Part shown: positions 41,262 to 50,572 of the stretch, piece by piece
Layout of the letters: every line of letters begins with the position of its first letter
How positions within the stretch are numbered: the first letter of the stretch is position 1
NCBI GenBank assembly: GCA_021648405.1
Contig: JAKISX010000001.1
Coordinates: 1-64,000, forward strand
Direction: 5' to 3'
Origin: Sulfurimonas sp.
Lineage (GTDB): Bacteria; Campylobacterota; Campylobacteria; Campylobacterales; Sulfurimonadaceae
DNA: 64,000 nucleotides
Notes under the pieces: model-generated
The model's input: the letters and a program-made list of their open reading frames with translations, nothing else
What the model was told of the DNA's origin: nothing
Database searches by the model: none
Translations under genes and position numbers: made by a program

Positions 41262-42429
41262 AACACTAATAGTAGATTCTGAAGCTGTTTCAGCCCTAAA
41301 GTTGCTAAAAAATGGCTTACTCGCACCAGCAACTAAACTTATGAATAAAAAAGAGAGCGCAGATGTTCTACAAAGTGGACTAATTAATGGACAAACATTT
41401 CCGTTTCCGTTTATTTTAGCTCCATCTGGAAAGATGAATCATGAAATTTTAAAATCATTAAAAATTGGTGAAGAGATTACACTTTTATCTAATGATGAAG
41501 AGTTTGCTTATCTAGTTGTAGAAGAAGTATTTGAAATTGACCCACAAGAGCGTATAATACAAATATATGGTACATCTGATTTATCTCATCCTGGAGTACA
41601 AGCTACTTTTAATAGAATTGGAACATTTGCTATCAGCGGTAATTTTGAAATAATCAATCAAAAAAAATCAAAATCAAAACAACTTATTAATGAAGCTAAA
41701 AATAGAGTAAACGCAAAACATACTACAGCACTAATGATGGCTGCAAACCCTTTACATCGTGCACATGAACGCTTCATTCGTCAAACACTCGATAGCACAG
41801 ACTTGCTTGTAATATTTTTATTAAAACCTTATACTGAAGCTAATTTAGATTTTCAAATTAGAAAAGATTCTCTAGAGTATTTCATAAGTAATTTTTTAAC
41901 TAAAAATAATGTTGTAATTGTAGAACTAGATAATAGCTATGTTTTTTCTGGTTACAACGAAATAATTCTTGATGCAATAGTAGCAAAAAATTACGGTTGT
42001 AATAGACTTACTATTGGGAGAAATCATGCTGGTCTTGGTATGCTTTATGATGCAAATTCAGATAAATCTATAATTGATAAAATGGTAGGTACTGATATAG
42101 AAATAATAGTAGCTAGTGAGTATGTTTATTGTGATAAATGTACAACATTAGTTAGTAAATCTACATGTCCACATGGCCAACATCACCAAATTTCTTATCA
42201 TTCAGATTCTATATTAGAACTATTTGAACTTGGCATCTTACCACCTACACTACTTGTAAGAAAAGAAATTTCTGCACATATCCTTTCTAAACTTTTCCCA
42301 AATCGTTTTAAAAATTTAGAAAAATTATATTATGATATATTACCTGTAGAGGGACTCTTAGAAGAACATACTGAAAAAGATTTTTATTTAGAACTAATGA
42401 AGCTATATCAAACTACTTCACTTACATAA
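41239..42429 (+). CDS. ATP-sulfurylase-like nucleotidyltransferase (Cj1609 type)
   Basis: A 396-residue protein of the sulfate adenylyltransferase family. It has a PUA-like N-terminal domain and a nucleotidyltransferase core with N170-P-L-H-R-A-H (family NPxHRGH) and TIGRNHAGLGMLYD (family GRDHAGVG). Four cysteines in YVYCDKCTTLVSKSTCPHG may bind zinc. The two changes in core motifs leave real sulfurylase activity open. I start at the ATG at 41239, overlapping the regulator by 23 bases. C. jejuni has a similar gene at the same place. In a sulfur oxidiser, a role in AMP-dependent sulfite oxidation is possible. Confidence 0.82.
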   Translation: MILSRKNKTLIVDSEAVSALKLLKNGLLAPATKLMNKKESADVLQSGLINGQTFPFPFILAPSGKMNHEILKSLKIGEEITLLSNDEEFAYLVVEEVFEIDPQERIIQIYGTSDLSHPGVQATFNRIGTFAISGNFEIINQKKSKSKQLINEAKNRVNAKHTTALMMAANPLHRAHERFIRQTLDSTDLLVIFLLKPYTEANLDFQIRKDSLEYFISNFLTKNNVVIVELDNSYVFSGYNEIILDAIVAKNYGCNRLTIGRNHAGLGMLYDANSDKSIIDKMVGTDIEIIVASEYVYCDKCTTLVSKSTCPHGQHHQISYHSDSILELFELGILPPTLLVRKEISAHILSKLFPNRFKNLEKLYYDILPVEGLLEEHTEKDFYLELMKLYQTTSLT

Positions 42430-42441
42430 GAAGGCAAAAAA

Positions 42442-42939
42442 ATGAACTGGTTTTTTATAACTCTCGGATATAGTGGATTATTTCCAAAAGCACCTGGAAC
42501 TATCGGCACATTAGTATCATTACCACTTGGTATGCTAATACTAATATATTATGGTGCAGAAACGCTTTTTTTAGTGACACTTTTAATCACAGCAATAGCA
42601 ATTAAAGAGATAAATAGATATGAAAAAAAATCCAATATTCATGATGACAAACGAATAGTTATAGATGAGCTAGTTGGGATGTGGTTTGCACTAAGTGTAG
42701 CTCCAGCAATTAGTATAAATATGGATGAAATTGCAAACCTTGAAAATGGATTTTTAATACAGTCAATCTTGTCATTTTTTTTATTTCGATATTTTGATAT
42801 AAAAAAACCTTCAATCATAGGAAGAATTGACCGTGAAGCAAAAGGTGGAGTTGGTGTAGTGGGTGATGATATCATTGCAGGATTTGCTGCTGGAATTTTA
42901 AGTGCGGTAATTTGGCAAGGTATTTTAATTATAGTATAA
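42442..42939 (+). CDS. pgpA: Phosphatidylglycerophosphatase A
   Basis: A 165-residue inner-membrane phosphatase that makes phosphatidylglycerol from its phosphate. The sequence begins MNWFFITLGYSGLFPKAPGT, followed by IGTLVSLPLGMLIL. The catalytic cluster IHDDKRIVIDELVGMWFAL and FRYFDIKKPSIIGRIDREAK, GGVGVVGDDIIAGFAAG are strong PgpA marks. Three or four hydrophobic helices are seen. It follows the sulfurylase-like gene by twelve bases. Same position as in Campylobacter. Confidence 0.93.
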   Translation: MNWFFITLGYSGLFPKAPGTIGTLVSLPLGMLILIYYGAETLFLVTLLITAIAIKEINRYEKKSNIHDDKRIVIDELVGMWFALSVAPAISINMDEIANLENGFLIQSILSFFLFRYFDIKKPSIIGRIDREAKGGVGVVGDDIIAGFAAGILSAVIWQGILIIV

Positions 42940-42940
42940 T
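42935..42940 (+). promoter_or_regulatory. Predicted -10 box of the pseudo-hybrid kinase gene
   Basis: GTATAAT reading rightward over the pgpA stop codon, about 29 bases before the ATG at 42969. An AAGG ribosome site follows. Confidence 0.4.
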
Positions 42941-42968
42941 AACTGTCTTATAAAATAAGGTTTATTAT

Positions 42969-45086
42969 ATGAAAAAAAAATTACTTATCACCGCATTCGC
43001 TCTACCTCTTTTTGCTGCTACTTCTGGGGCATCTGAGCAAGAGACTTTAATAATATATATATTTGCTTTGGCTATTATTGGCATTTTTGCTCTATTTTTA
43101 TCCTCACATCAAATGCGTAAACTAAAAATTGAACATAAAAAAATGCGTCAACAACAAGAAAGTATGGAAAAAAATCAACAAGATTTGCTACTAAAGATGA
43201 GTAATAATATTTTATCAATCACTAAAGAAGCTATTGGTAATACAAATAACTTAGTAGATTTAGATGAAAAAGATGTTCGCTCAAAACTATCTCAAGTGAT
43301 AAACACGGAAAATACACTGCTTGATGTTACTGGTGATTTAATAGAATTTTTAAAATTAAAATCAAAAAAAGTTAAAATTACAAAAAATAATTTTAAACTT
43401 GAAAATTTATTAAATGATATACTTGGTCAGACAAGAACTAACTATAAAAACAGCAATATTGATTTGATTTTTGATGTTGATGATAACATTCCAGATACTT
43501 TATTTAGCGATACCTTAAGTATTTCAAAGATATTAGTAAATCTTCTTGACTTTTGTATATTAAACAAATCAAAACAAATTGTACTACAAGTGTCAAAAAG
43601 AAGTAGATTTAATGCTGAATCTACTTTACACTTTATTTTATATACAGATATGAAAATAGAGATAAATAATGATATTTTTAATACAAAATATAATGAAAAA
43701 ACAAAAAAATATGATGGTATTTCACTATTTGTATCAAAAGAATTATCCATTCTTTTAGATGGTATTTTAATAGCTAGAAATGCTAAAGATTCAACTGCTG
43801 AATTTGTTTTAACATTGCCATATTTTCCTATAAAAAAAGAGATTCTGAGTCGTAATAATTTAGATATTAATGCTCTTTGTGGAAAAAAAGTTTTTGTTGT
43901 AGATTCTTTTTTTCAAAGCACATTGTCTATACAAAAAATACTACAAAGTTTAAAATTCCAAGTAGATATTAGAACTAAAGATGAATATTTAAAAGAGCTC
44001 CCTGATTTTTCTAACTATGACACAATTATATTAGATGAAAGACTTATAACAGATCAAGCTATACAAGAGATAAATAGCGTTAAAAAAACAATAAACCTAA
44101 AAATTATAATACTTACTAATGTATTTTCTGAAGAAAAAAAGATAAAATTAGATGGCTTAAAACTAAACAAACCACTCACTAAAGAGAGTATTTATTATAC
44201 ATTACTTAATGCTCATAAAAAGACAGATTCAAAAGAGATAACTTCTAAACAAACATTGAAAATTCAAACAGAACGCTTTAAAGATACACCAAATATTTCG
44301 CTATCTGACTTTATAGACTTTGCAGGCGCTAATTTATTAATAGTTGAAGACAATCTTATTAATCAAAAAGTGCTCGTAAGTATGTTGAAAAAATCTAAGA
44401 TAAATATTACTATTGCAAACAACGGTCAAGAAGCACTAAATATATTGTTTTCACAAGAACAATTTGATCTGGTGCTAATGGATATAAATATGCCTGTTAT
44501 GGATGGATACTTAGCTACTCAAAGAATTAGAGAAAATTCAGGTCTTAATCATACCCCTATCGTAGCACTTAGTGCACTGACTGCAACTGATGAGATAAAT
44601 AAAATTTTTCACTCAGGTATGAATGGATACTTATCAAAGCCTTTTTACAAAGAAAAGCTTTATACAGCATTTGATACATTTATGGTAAATAAAAAAACCG
44701 CCCATGCAAAAAAAGAAAAAGAAATAATTAAAATTGTAAACCATGATGGTTTAAATGTCTTTAAAGGATTAGAGCAAACAAATGGAAATGTAATATTTTA
44801 TATAGAGATATTAAAAGAATTTTTAGAAGGCTATGGTCAAAGTGATTCTATTTTTGAAAAACTAATCAAAGATCATAGGTTTGAGCAAACAAAAATGCTG
44901 TGTCTGGATATAAGAGGACTATCTGGTTCTATTGGGGCATATGAGCTACAAGAGCTCTCAAGTGAAATTATTCAAAAAATTGTATTTAAGAAATTTGATT
45001 CACTTCCTAGTCTTATTCAAAGATACACACAGATAGTTTCTACGCTAAAACATTCAATAAATAAATTTATTGATTCACAAACATAA
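42969..45086 (+). CDS. Hybrid sensor kinase relative lacking both phospho-histidines
   Basis: A 705-residue membrane-anchored protein with signal/TM helices at 1-20 and about 27-46 and a coiled coil. The kinase dimerisation helix reads LLKMSNNILSITKEA where active kinases have MSHEIRTPL, so the acceptor His is Asn. The ATPase domain keeps a remnant KILVNLLDFCI but no DxGxG lobe. A first receiver (about 310-420) is degenerate. The second is intact, with VEDNLINQKV and D505 in LVLMDINMPVMDG. The C-terminal Hpt-like domain has CLDIRGLSGSIGA, with Asp647 in place of the His. Architecture is BarA-like; it cannot autophosphorylate by the known route. It may act as a phosphate acceptor or scaffold. 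Confidence 0.82.
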   Translation: MKKKLLITAFALPLFAATSGASEQETLIIYIFALAIIGIFALFLSSHQMRKLKIEHKKMRQQQESMEKNQQDLLLKMSNNILSITKEAIGNTNNLVDLDEKDVRSKLSQVINTENTLLDVTGDLIEFLKLKSKKVKITKNNFKLENLLNDILGQTRTNYKNSNIDLIFDVDDNIPDTLFSDTLSISKILVNLLDFCILNKSKQIVLQVSKRSRFNAESTLHFILYTDMKIEINNDIFNTKYNEKTKKYDGISLFVSKELSILLDGILIARNAKDSTAEFVLTLPYFPIKKEILSRNNLDINALCGKKVFVVDSFFQSTLSIQKILQSLKFQVDIRTKDEYLKELPDFSNYDTIILDERLITDQAIQEINSVKKTINLKIIILTNVFSEEKKIKLDGLKLNKPLTKESIYYTLLNAHKKTDSKEITSKQTLKIQTERFKDTPNISLSDFIDFAGANLLIVEDNLINQKVLVSMLKKSKINITIANNGQEALNILFSQEQFDLVLMDINMPVMDGYLATQRIRENSGLNHTPIVALSALTATDEINKIFHSGMNGYLSKPFYKEKLYTAFDTFMVNKKTAHAKKEKEIIKIVNHDGLNVFKGLEQTNGNVIFYIEILKEFLEGYGQSDSIFEKLIKDHRFEQTKMLCLDIRGLSGSIGAYELQELSSEIIQKIVFKKFDSLPSLIQRYTQIVSTLKHSINKFIDSQT

Positions 45087-45098
45087 AGTTATTTGATT

Positions 45099-46901
45099 TT
45101 ACTCTTCTTTATAAATAGATATAGAAGGGTATGCAAATTCTAAATTATTTCTCTCAAATATTTCCATCATTTTAAACATAACATCTTCTTTAACTTCTAG
45201 CCATTCACTCCATATAACTGTTTTTGAAAAACAATATACCAGTATATTTATACTAGAATCATTAAACTCATCTAAATATACTAACAAAGTTTTTTTAATT
45301 CCGTGAGAGTCTTCACGAGAGATTATTTTAGCTTCATTTGAATTGTTTACATTAATTTTTGTTTCATCTGAAGCTATCTTTGGATGTTTTAACAACATCT
45401 CTCTAATCTCTACAACTGCGCTTTTTATATCCTCTGCTTTTGAATCATATTTAACACCAAGACTCATCTTAATTCTACGACCAAGACGACGCTTATTCCA
45501 ATTTTTTATATCTGCATTTGCAAGATTTGCATTAGGAATTGAGATAAGTGCATTATCAAATGTTCTTATAGTTGTAACACGAAGTCCAATCTCAACTACA
45601 GTGCCCTCTTGCCCATCAGCAACTATCCAATCTCCTTGAGAAAAAGTATCACTAAGTAAAATTGATAATGTACCAAAAAAGTTAGCAAGAGAGTCTTTTG
45701 CCGCTAACGCAAGTGCAAGACCACCAATACCAAGACCTGATAAAACAGCTGTTAAATTAACACCAGCAGAGTGAAGAACAAGCAATAATCCAAATATTAA
45801 AATTAAAAAATTAATAATTTTTACACTTATATTTATAACTTCATTTTTTATATTTTTACTTGAAGTGGCCATGTTTGAAATTTTTATTTTAGCAATGCTA
45901 TTTAAGATTTTATATACCACTAAAGTAAATAAAATACTATAACCTATACTAAACACCATATCTGTAGTCTCATAAGAAACAAAATCATTATATGTATATA
46001 TAACCAATTCTATATTGATTAAAATGAGTGTTAGTTTTACAGGTTTATTAATACTTTTCAATATATCAAATGAATATTTTTCAATATATTTTATTTTAAT
46101 AATTAAATTTTTAAATAGTTGAAATACATACTTACTAATTATATAAATAAACACTGAAACCAATAACATAAAAATAATTTTTACAATGCTTAATTCAACA
46201 ACAGCTAAAAATTTATTTATGCTTTGGGTAAGCTCAGAATTATTAATCTTCATAACTGGGCCTAAAAGTCCATATTTTGCGTATTCATTTAAACTATACA
46301 TTTTTTTATCATAGAATGAAAAATATTTTATGATATCGTGATTCATATCAATAACTGCATAAAAATCTTTTATATTTTCTTTGGCTTGATTATATGTTTT
46401 AGTATCTAAGTTCAACTCTAATTGCGCTATATAATCTTTGTTATTTATTTTAGATATATCTATCTGATTTTGAGCAAAAAGATCAGATGTGTATTTTTGA
46501 TACTCATTAAAATCATAATCATCCAATGATTTTAATAATTTTTGAATCATTTTAGTTTGCATATCTAAAATTGTATAAGTTTTTATTAAAACTTCGTCGC
46601 GCAACACTCCGTATGTCTTACCTAAGCGTTCATTTAATTTTATAATTTTCCTTAGAGCAAATATATCTGATTTATACACTTTAGTTTCATCTAAATATTG
46701 TACTTTATTACTCAAAATATAATTAATATGTTTTTTATACATCTGTTCTTGGAGTTTAACTAAATCAAGCATCATAGTTTGATTTAAATCATCACTATTC
46801 ATCTTTTTTATAATTTTTAGTTGCTCCTTAACAAATGGTGCAAAATTATCATTTGAAAAAAGTAAAAATGGTATAAATAATAAAAATAATATTTTTTTCA
46901 T
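45099..46901 (-). CDS. MscS-family mechanosensitive channel
   Basis: A 600-residue channel with a signal-like N-terminus (KKILFLLFIPFLLFS), a long exported helical region to about residue 230, membrane helices from 235 to 400, and the MscS pore helix LSGLGIGGLALALAAKDSLA, followed by LSILLSDTFSQGDWIV and IGLRVTTIRTFDNALISIPN. It opens under membrane tension to release solutes. It is larger than E. coli MscS, belonging to the group with extended N-terminal regions. It converges on the pseudo-hybrid kinase with 12 bases between stops and follows gdhA by five. Confidence 0.92.
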   Translation of the reverse strand: MKKILFLLFIPFLLFSNDNFAPFVKEQLKIIKKMNSDDLNQTMMLDLVKLQEQMYKKHINYILSNKVQYLDETKVYKSDIFALRKIIKLNERLGKTYGVLRDEVLIKTYTILDMQTKMIQKLLKSLDDYDFNEYQKYTSDLFAQNQIDISKINNKDYIAQLELNLDTKTYNQAKENIKDFYAVIDMNHDIIKYFSFYDKKMYSLNEYAKYGLLGPVMKINNSELTQSINKFLAVVELSIVKIIFMLLVSVFIYIISKYVFQLFKNLIIKIKYIEKYSFDILKSINKPVKLTLILINIELVIYTYNDFVSYETTDMVFSIGYSILFTLVVYKILNSIAKIKISNMATSSKNIKNEVINISVKIINFLILIFGLLLVLHSAGVNLTAVLSGLGIGGLALALAAKDSLANFFGTLSILLSDTFSQGDWIVADGQEGTVVEIGLRVTTIRTFDNALISIPNANLANADIKNWNKRRLGRRIKMSLGVKYDSKAEDIKSAVVEIREMLLKHPKIASDETKINVNNSNEAKIISREDSHGIKKTLLVYLDEFNDSSINILVYCFSKTVIWSEWLEVKEDVMFKMMEIFERNNLEFAYPSISIYKEE

Positions 46902-46906
46902 AAAAA

Positions 46907-48262
46907 TTATATACCCTCTGCAATCATAGCATCAGCTACTCTTTTAAATCCTGCTATATTTGCACCATCAACATAATTGCCCTCAACTCCATAATCTTTA
47001 GCTGTCAAAGCTACCCTTTTTGCAATTTGTTGCATTATTAATTTTAATTTTTCATCAACTTTTTCAAAACTCCACTTAGTCATAGCTGCATTTTGACTCA
47101 TCTCAAATTCACTAACAACTACGCCACCTGCGTTAGCAGCTTTTGCTGGAGCAAAACAAATTTTATGTGATAAAAAATCATTTATAGCTTTAGTGGTTGA
47201 TGGCATATTTGCCCCTTCGCTAACACTTACACAACCATTTACTATTAAATTTTGTGCATCTATATCTGTAAGTTCATTTTGAGTAGCACACGGAAATGCC
47301 GCGTAACATGGTATATCCCAAACAGCGTGTCCGCCGTCTGGGTATTCTTTTAAGGGGATATATTTAGCATCTGAATGAGTTTTAATATACTCTTTTAATG
47401 AGGTTTTATTTTTTAATTTCATCTCTTTGAGCAAACATAAATCAACTCCACGCGGATCATATATAGTACCTTTAGAATCTGTACATGAAACAACAATAGC
47501 ACCAATTTCTTGAAGTTTTTCAATTGCATGAATTGCAACATTTCCAGCTCCACTAACTGTACAAATTTTTCCGTCTAATGGTTCTTTACCTTCCATCTCA
47601 AGCATAGTTTGTGTAAAATAAACAACACCAAAACCAGTAGCTTGTGGTCTCATAAATGAACCACCAAAGATGTAAGGCTTACCAGTCAATACACCCTCAT
47701 AAGATGAAGTTATTTTTTTATACGCTCCAAATAAATAACCGATTTCGCGACTACCAACACCAATATCACCAGCAGGAATATCTATACGAGGTCCGATATA
47801 CTTATGAAGTTCTGTCATAAAAGATGAACAAAATTTCATAACTTCAAAATCACTTTTACCTTTTGGGTCAAAATCACTACCACCTTTAGCCCCACCAATA
47901 GGTAGCCCAGTGAGTGCATTTTTAAAAATTTGCTCAAATCCTAAAAATTTCAATACTCCTTCATTAACTGTTGGATGAAAACGCAAACCACCTTTATATG
48001 GTCCAAGTGCATTATTAAACTGAATTCTATAGCCAATATTTACTTGAATCTCATTCTTATCATTTAACCATGTTACTTTAAATTTAATTATTCTATCTGG
48101 AACAACAAGCCTTTCTAAAATCGAATATTTTGCATATCTTTCATCAGATTCTAAAAGAGGTGCTATAGAATAAATAACCTCCTCCATCGCCTGATAAAAA
48201 ACTTTATTTTCATCACAATTTTCATTTTCAAATTTTTTAATTTTATTTATTGCTATACTCAA
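46907..48262 (-). CDS. gdhA: NADP-type glutamate dehydrogenase
   Basis: A 451-residue hexameric-type enzyme that aminates 2-oxoglutarate. Substrate and catalytic regions are GYRIQFNNALGPYKGGLRFH, GLPIGGAKGGSDFDPKGKS and IDIPAGDIGVGSREIGYLFG. The NAD(P) fold includes GKICTVSGAGNVAIHAIEKL, and SEGANMPSTTKAI follows. The size and the CTDSKG stretch after the dinucleotide fold fit the NADP-dependent assimilatory form. It is upstream of the mscS gene, from which it is five bases away. Confidence 0.96.
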   Translation of the reverse strand: MSIAINKIKKFENENCDENKVFYQAMEEVIYSIAPLLESDERYAKYSILERLVVPDRIIKFKVTWLNDKNEIQVNIGYRIQFNNALGPYKGGLRFHPTVNEGVLKFLGFEQIFKNALTGLPIGGAKGGSDFDPKGKSDFEVMKFCSSFMTELHKYIGPRIDIPAGDIGVGSREIGYLFGAYKKITSSYEGVLTGKPYIFGGSFMRPQATGFGVVYFTQTMLEMEGKEPLDGKICTVSGAGNVAIHAIEKLQEIGAIVVSCTDSKGTIYDPRGVDLCLLKEMKLKNKTSLKEYIKTHSDAKYIPLKEYPDGGHAVWDIPCYAAFPCATQNELTDIDAQNLIVNGCVSVSEGANMPSTTKAINDFLSHKICFAPAKAANAGGVVVSEFEMSQNAAMTKWSFEKVDEKLKLIMQQIAKRVALTAKDYGVEGNYVDGANIAGFKRVADAMIAEGI

Positions 48263-48288
48263 CTCAAAACCTTATTTTTTGTTGCTTT

Positions 48289-48294
48289 ATTGTA
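48289..48294 (-). promoter_or_regulatory. Possible -10 box of gdhA
   Basis: GCTACAAT reading leftward, 26 bases before the gdhA ATG. A TATAAT reading leftward also exists at 48364-48369, face to face with the box of the next gene. Confidence 0.35.
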
Positions 48295-48357
48295 GCTATT
48301 TTTTAGTTAAATAATGCTTTTTAGTATTTCGCTTAAAATAATTACAATATAAACTGT

Positions 48358-48363
48358 TATAAT
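48358..48363 (+). promoter_or_regulatory. Predicted -10 box of the small membrane protein gene
   Basis: GTTATAAT reading rightward, 31 bases before the GTG start at 48395; part of a 14-base palindrome TTATAATATTATAA. Confidence 0.45.
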
Positions 48364-48394
48364 ATTATAAACATATTTCTAATAGGATATTTAA

Positions 48395-48814
48395 GTGATT
48401 ACATATACAGTTTTACATACTATACACATATTTTCTGTCTTTATATATGGTGGGTTTTTATTTGTCGATATATTATTTTTGAGTAAAATGAAACAAAGTT
48501 TAGATGAAGATGAGTCAAAAAAAGCTCGTGAAGCTATTATGATTCATGTAAGAAAAGTAGTGCCATATTCTTTGATGGTAGCGGTGGCTTCAGGAATCTA
48601 TCTTTTTATGCAAACTTTTGGTCAAATAGGTGCAGACGGTTTTACTTATTTTCAAACCGTTTTAAGTATAAAAGCGTTCTTAGGATTATGGCTTGGACTT
48701 CGTGGAGTAAATCAAAAACTATTTGGCATACAACCATGGGTATTTAAAAGTCATTTTTTTCCATTTTCTCTAGTTGTTATAATTATACTGTTATCCCAAT
48801 TTATGTATATTTAA
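48395..48814 (+). CDS. Four-helix inner-membrane protein, CopD-like
   Basis: A 139-residue protein with four hydrophobic helices. Histidines lie at both ends of the first helix (TVLHTIHIFSVFIYGGFLFV) and near KSHFFPFSLVV; the pattern and the VRKVVPYSLMVAVASGIYLF helix resemble CopD-like or related heme/copper membrane proteins. The start is GTG with AGGA upstream. No cop or cytochrome gene is adjacent, so the role is uncertain. It stands alone between gdhA and radA. Confidence 0.7.
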   Translation: MITYTVLHTIHIFSVFIYGGFLFVDILFLSKMKQSLDEDESKKAREAIMIHVRKVVPYSLMVAVASGIYLFMQTFGQIGADGFTYFQTVLSIKAFLGLWLGLRGVNQKLFGIQPWVFKSHFFPFSLVVIIILLSQFMYI

Positions 48815-48864
48815 CATAAATATGACAATTTGCCATATTTTTAAACTTAAATATTTCAAACTAG

Positions 48865-48870
48865 TATAAT
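48865..48870 (+). promoter_or_regulatory. Predicted -10 box of radA
   Basis: AGTATAAT reading rightward, 30 bases before the radA ATG; AAGG serves as ribosome site. Confidence 0.5.
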
Positions 48871-48900
48871 TGCTTAATTGTTAAAAATTAAGGTAGCTTT

Positions 48901-50247
48901 ATGTCTAAGAAAAAGATTTTATTTGAATGTCAACACTGCGGTCTAAGCACTCCAAAATGGATGGGAAAATGCACCAATTGTGGAGCATGGGACTCACTAA
49001 TAGAGCTAAATGAACATCAACAAGATGTAGTAAAAAAAACAAAATCTACAACTTCTCAACCATCAAAAGCTATTAGTATTAACGAAATTAAAGAAGAGAT
49101 GGTATCTAGATTTAGTTCTCAAGATGCAGAATTGGACAATGTGTTAGGTGGGGGGATAGTTCCAGGATCTTTAACGCTAATTGGAGGAAGTCCAGGTGTT
49201 GGAAAATCAACCCTACTCTTAAAAGTTGGTGGCGATATTGCAAAAAGTGATAAAAATGTACTTTATGTAACAGGGGAAGAATCAACAAGTCAAATAAAAA
49301 TCAGAGCAAATAGGCTAAACGCTAATAGTGATAATTTATATCTACTTAGTGAGATAAAACTAGAAGAGGTATTAATAGAACTAGAGCATCGCCACTATGA
49401 TTTTTTAATCATCGATTCTATCCAAACTATATACTCAGAAAATATAACTTCAGCACCCGGTTCAGTTACCCAAGTTAGACAGATTACATTTGAGCTTATG
49501 CGAGTAGCTAAAGAGAGAGATCTTTCTATATTTATTATTGGGCATATTACAAAAGAGGGTTCTATTGCTGGTCCTAGGGTACTAGAGCACATGGTTGATA
49601 CTGTACTTTATTTTGAGGGAGATTCATCTCAAGAACTTCGAATACTTCGAGGTTTTAAAAATCGCTTTGGACCAACAAGCGAAATTGGAGTATTTGAGAT
49701 GAGAGGTGAGGGTTTAATTCCTGCAACAAATATTGCATCTAGATTTTTCAACCGTGATTCAAAACAGCCAGGCTCCGCACTTACTGTAGTTATGGAGGGT
49801 ACTCGTCCTATTATTTTAGAAGTACAAGCGCTAGTAAGTCAATCACATACTCCAAACTCTAAAAGACAAGCTACAGGTTTTGATAACAACCGATTAAATA
49901 TGCTTTTAGCATTACTGGAGCGAAAATTAGAGATTCCACTTTCTGGATATGATGTATTTATAAATATAACTGGTGGTATTAAGATAAATGAAACATCTGC
50001 AGATTTAGCAATTTTGGCAGCAATTATAAGTAGTTTTAGAGATCGTGCAATTTCAAAAGAAACAATTTTTTTGGGGGAAGTATCACTTGTTGGGGATGTA
50101 AGAGAGGTGTTTGGGTTGGATGTTAGATTAAAAGAAGCAAAAATGCAAAATATATCCAAAGTTCTTTTAGCAAAAAAACCACTAGAAAAAACTAGCATAA
50201 AAACTTTTATAGTAGATGAAGTAACAAAACTATTAGAGTGGTACTAA
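48901..50247 (+). CDS. radA: DNA repair protein RadA
   Basis: A 448-residue RecA-like motor for branch migration in recombination. An N-terminal zinc finger reads FECQHCGLSTPKWMGKCTNC. The ATPase has Walker A LIGGSPGVGKSTLLLKVGGD and FLIIDSIQTIYSENI as Walker B, and the RadA-specific KNRFG motif appears in ILRGFKNRFGPTSEIGVFEM. The C-terminal Lon-like domain is recognisable from NMLLALLERKLEIPLSGYDV and the end part LGEVSLVGDVREV. Length is normal. It stands alone behind its own promoter. Confidence 0.97.
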   Translation: MSKKKILFECQHCGLSTPKWMGKCTNCGAWDSLIELNEHQQDVVKKTKSTTSQPSKAISINEIKEEMVSRFSSQDAELDNVLGGGIVPGSLTLIGGSPGVGKSTLLLKVGGDIAKSDKNVLYVTGEESTSQIKIRANRLNANSDNLYLLSEIKLEEVLIELEHRHYDFLIIDSIQTIYSENITSAPGSVTQVRQITFELMRVAKERDLSIFIIGHITKEGSIAGPRVLEHMVDTVLYFEGDSSQELRILRGFKNRFGPTSEIGVFEMRGEGLIPATNIASRFFNRDSKQPGSALTVVMEGTRPIILEVQALVSQSHTPNSKRQATGFDNNRLNMLLALLERKLEIPLSGYDVFINITGGIKINETSADLAILAAIISSFRDRAISKETIFLGEVSLVGDVREVFGLDVRLKEAKMQNISKVLLAKKPLEKTSIKTFIVDEVTKLLEWY

Positions 50248-50249
50248 AT

Positions 50250-50265
50250 TTAAAATCGATTTTAA
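50250..50265. repeat. Sixteen-base perfect palindrome in the -35 region of the next gene
   Basis: TTAAAATCGATTTTAA directly after radA. The -10 box at 50277-50282 places it over the expected -35 region, so it could be an operator; it could also form a weak hairpin after radA. Confidence 0.45.
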
Positions 50266-50276
50266 TATAAAATGTG

Positions 50277-50282
50277 TATAAT
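50277..50282 (+). promoter_or_regulatory. Predicted -10 box of the 86-residue gene
   Basis: TGTATAAT reading rightward, 29 bases before the ATG at 50312. Confidence 0.45.
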
Positions 50283-50311
50283 GTGTTAATTAAATATTTT
50301 AAAGGTTTTAG

Positions 50312-50572
50312 ATGATTGATGCTGAATACAGAAGCGAAGAAAGATTCGCTAAATTATCACTTGCTTATGAGGGTGATGAAGAAAAAAGCAAAGTAGATAA
50401 ATGTGTTGAGAAGATAATAGCACAACACAGAATTAAACCTGAACTATATACATGTTGCATCTCTAATAACAAAGAAGTTTTAGTTATTGAATACCATGAT
50501 GATACGAACCGTGAATCTGGTGTAATTTTTGAAGAGATAATGAAAGAGTTAGATATAAAATGTTGCGATTGA
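50312..50572 (+). CDS. Small soluble protein, 86 residues, unknown
   Basis: An acidic 86-residue protein (MIDAEYRSEERFAKLSLAYE) with a probable helix-strand-strand-helix shape: KVDKCVEKIIAQHRIKPELY, a short strand CCISNNKEVLVIEYHDD, and a final helix FEEIMKELDIKCCD. It contains five cysteines, two adjacent pairs among them (TCCI, KCCD), with no spacing that I can match to a known metal site. AAAGG precedes the ATG. It lies between radA and fliL and ends where the fliL promoter begins. Family not recognised. Confidence 0.7.
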   Translation: MIDAEYRSEERFAKLSLAYEGDEEKSKVDKCVEKIIAQHRIKPELYTCCISNNKEVLVIEYHDDTNRESGVIFEEIMKELDIKCCD

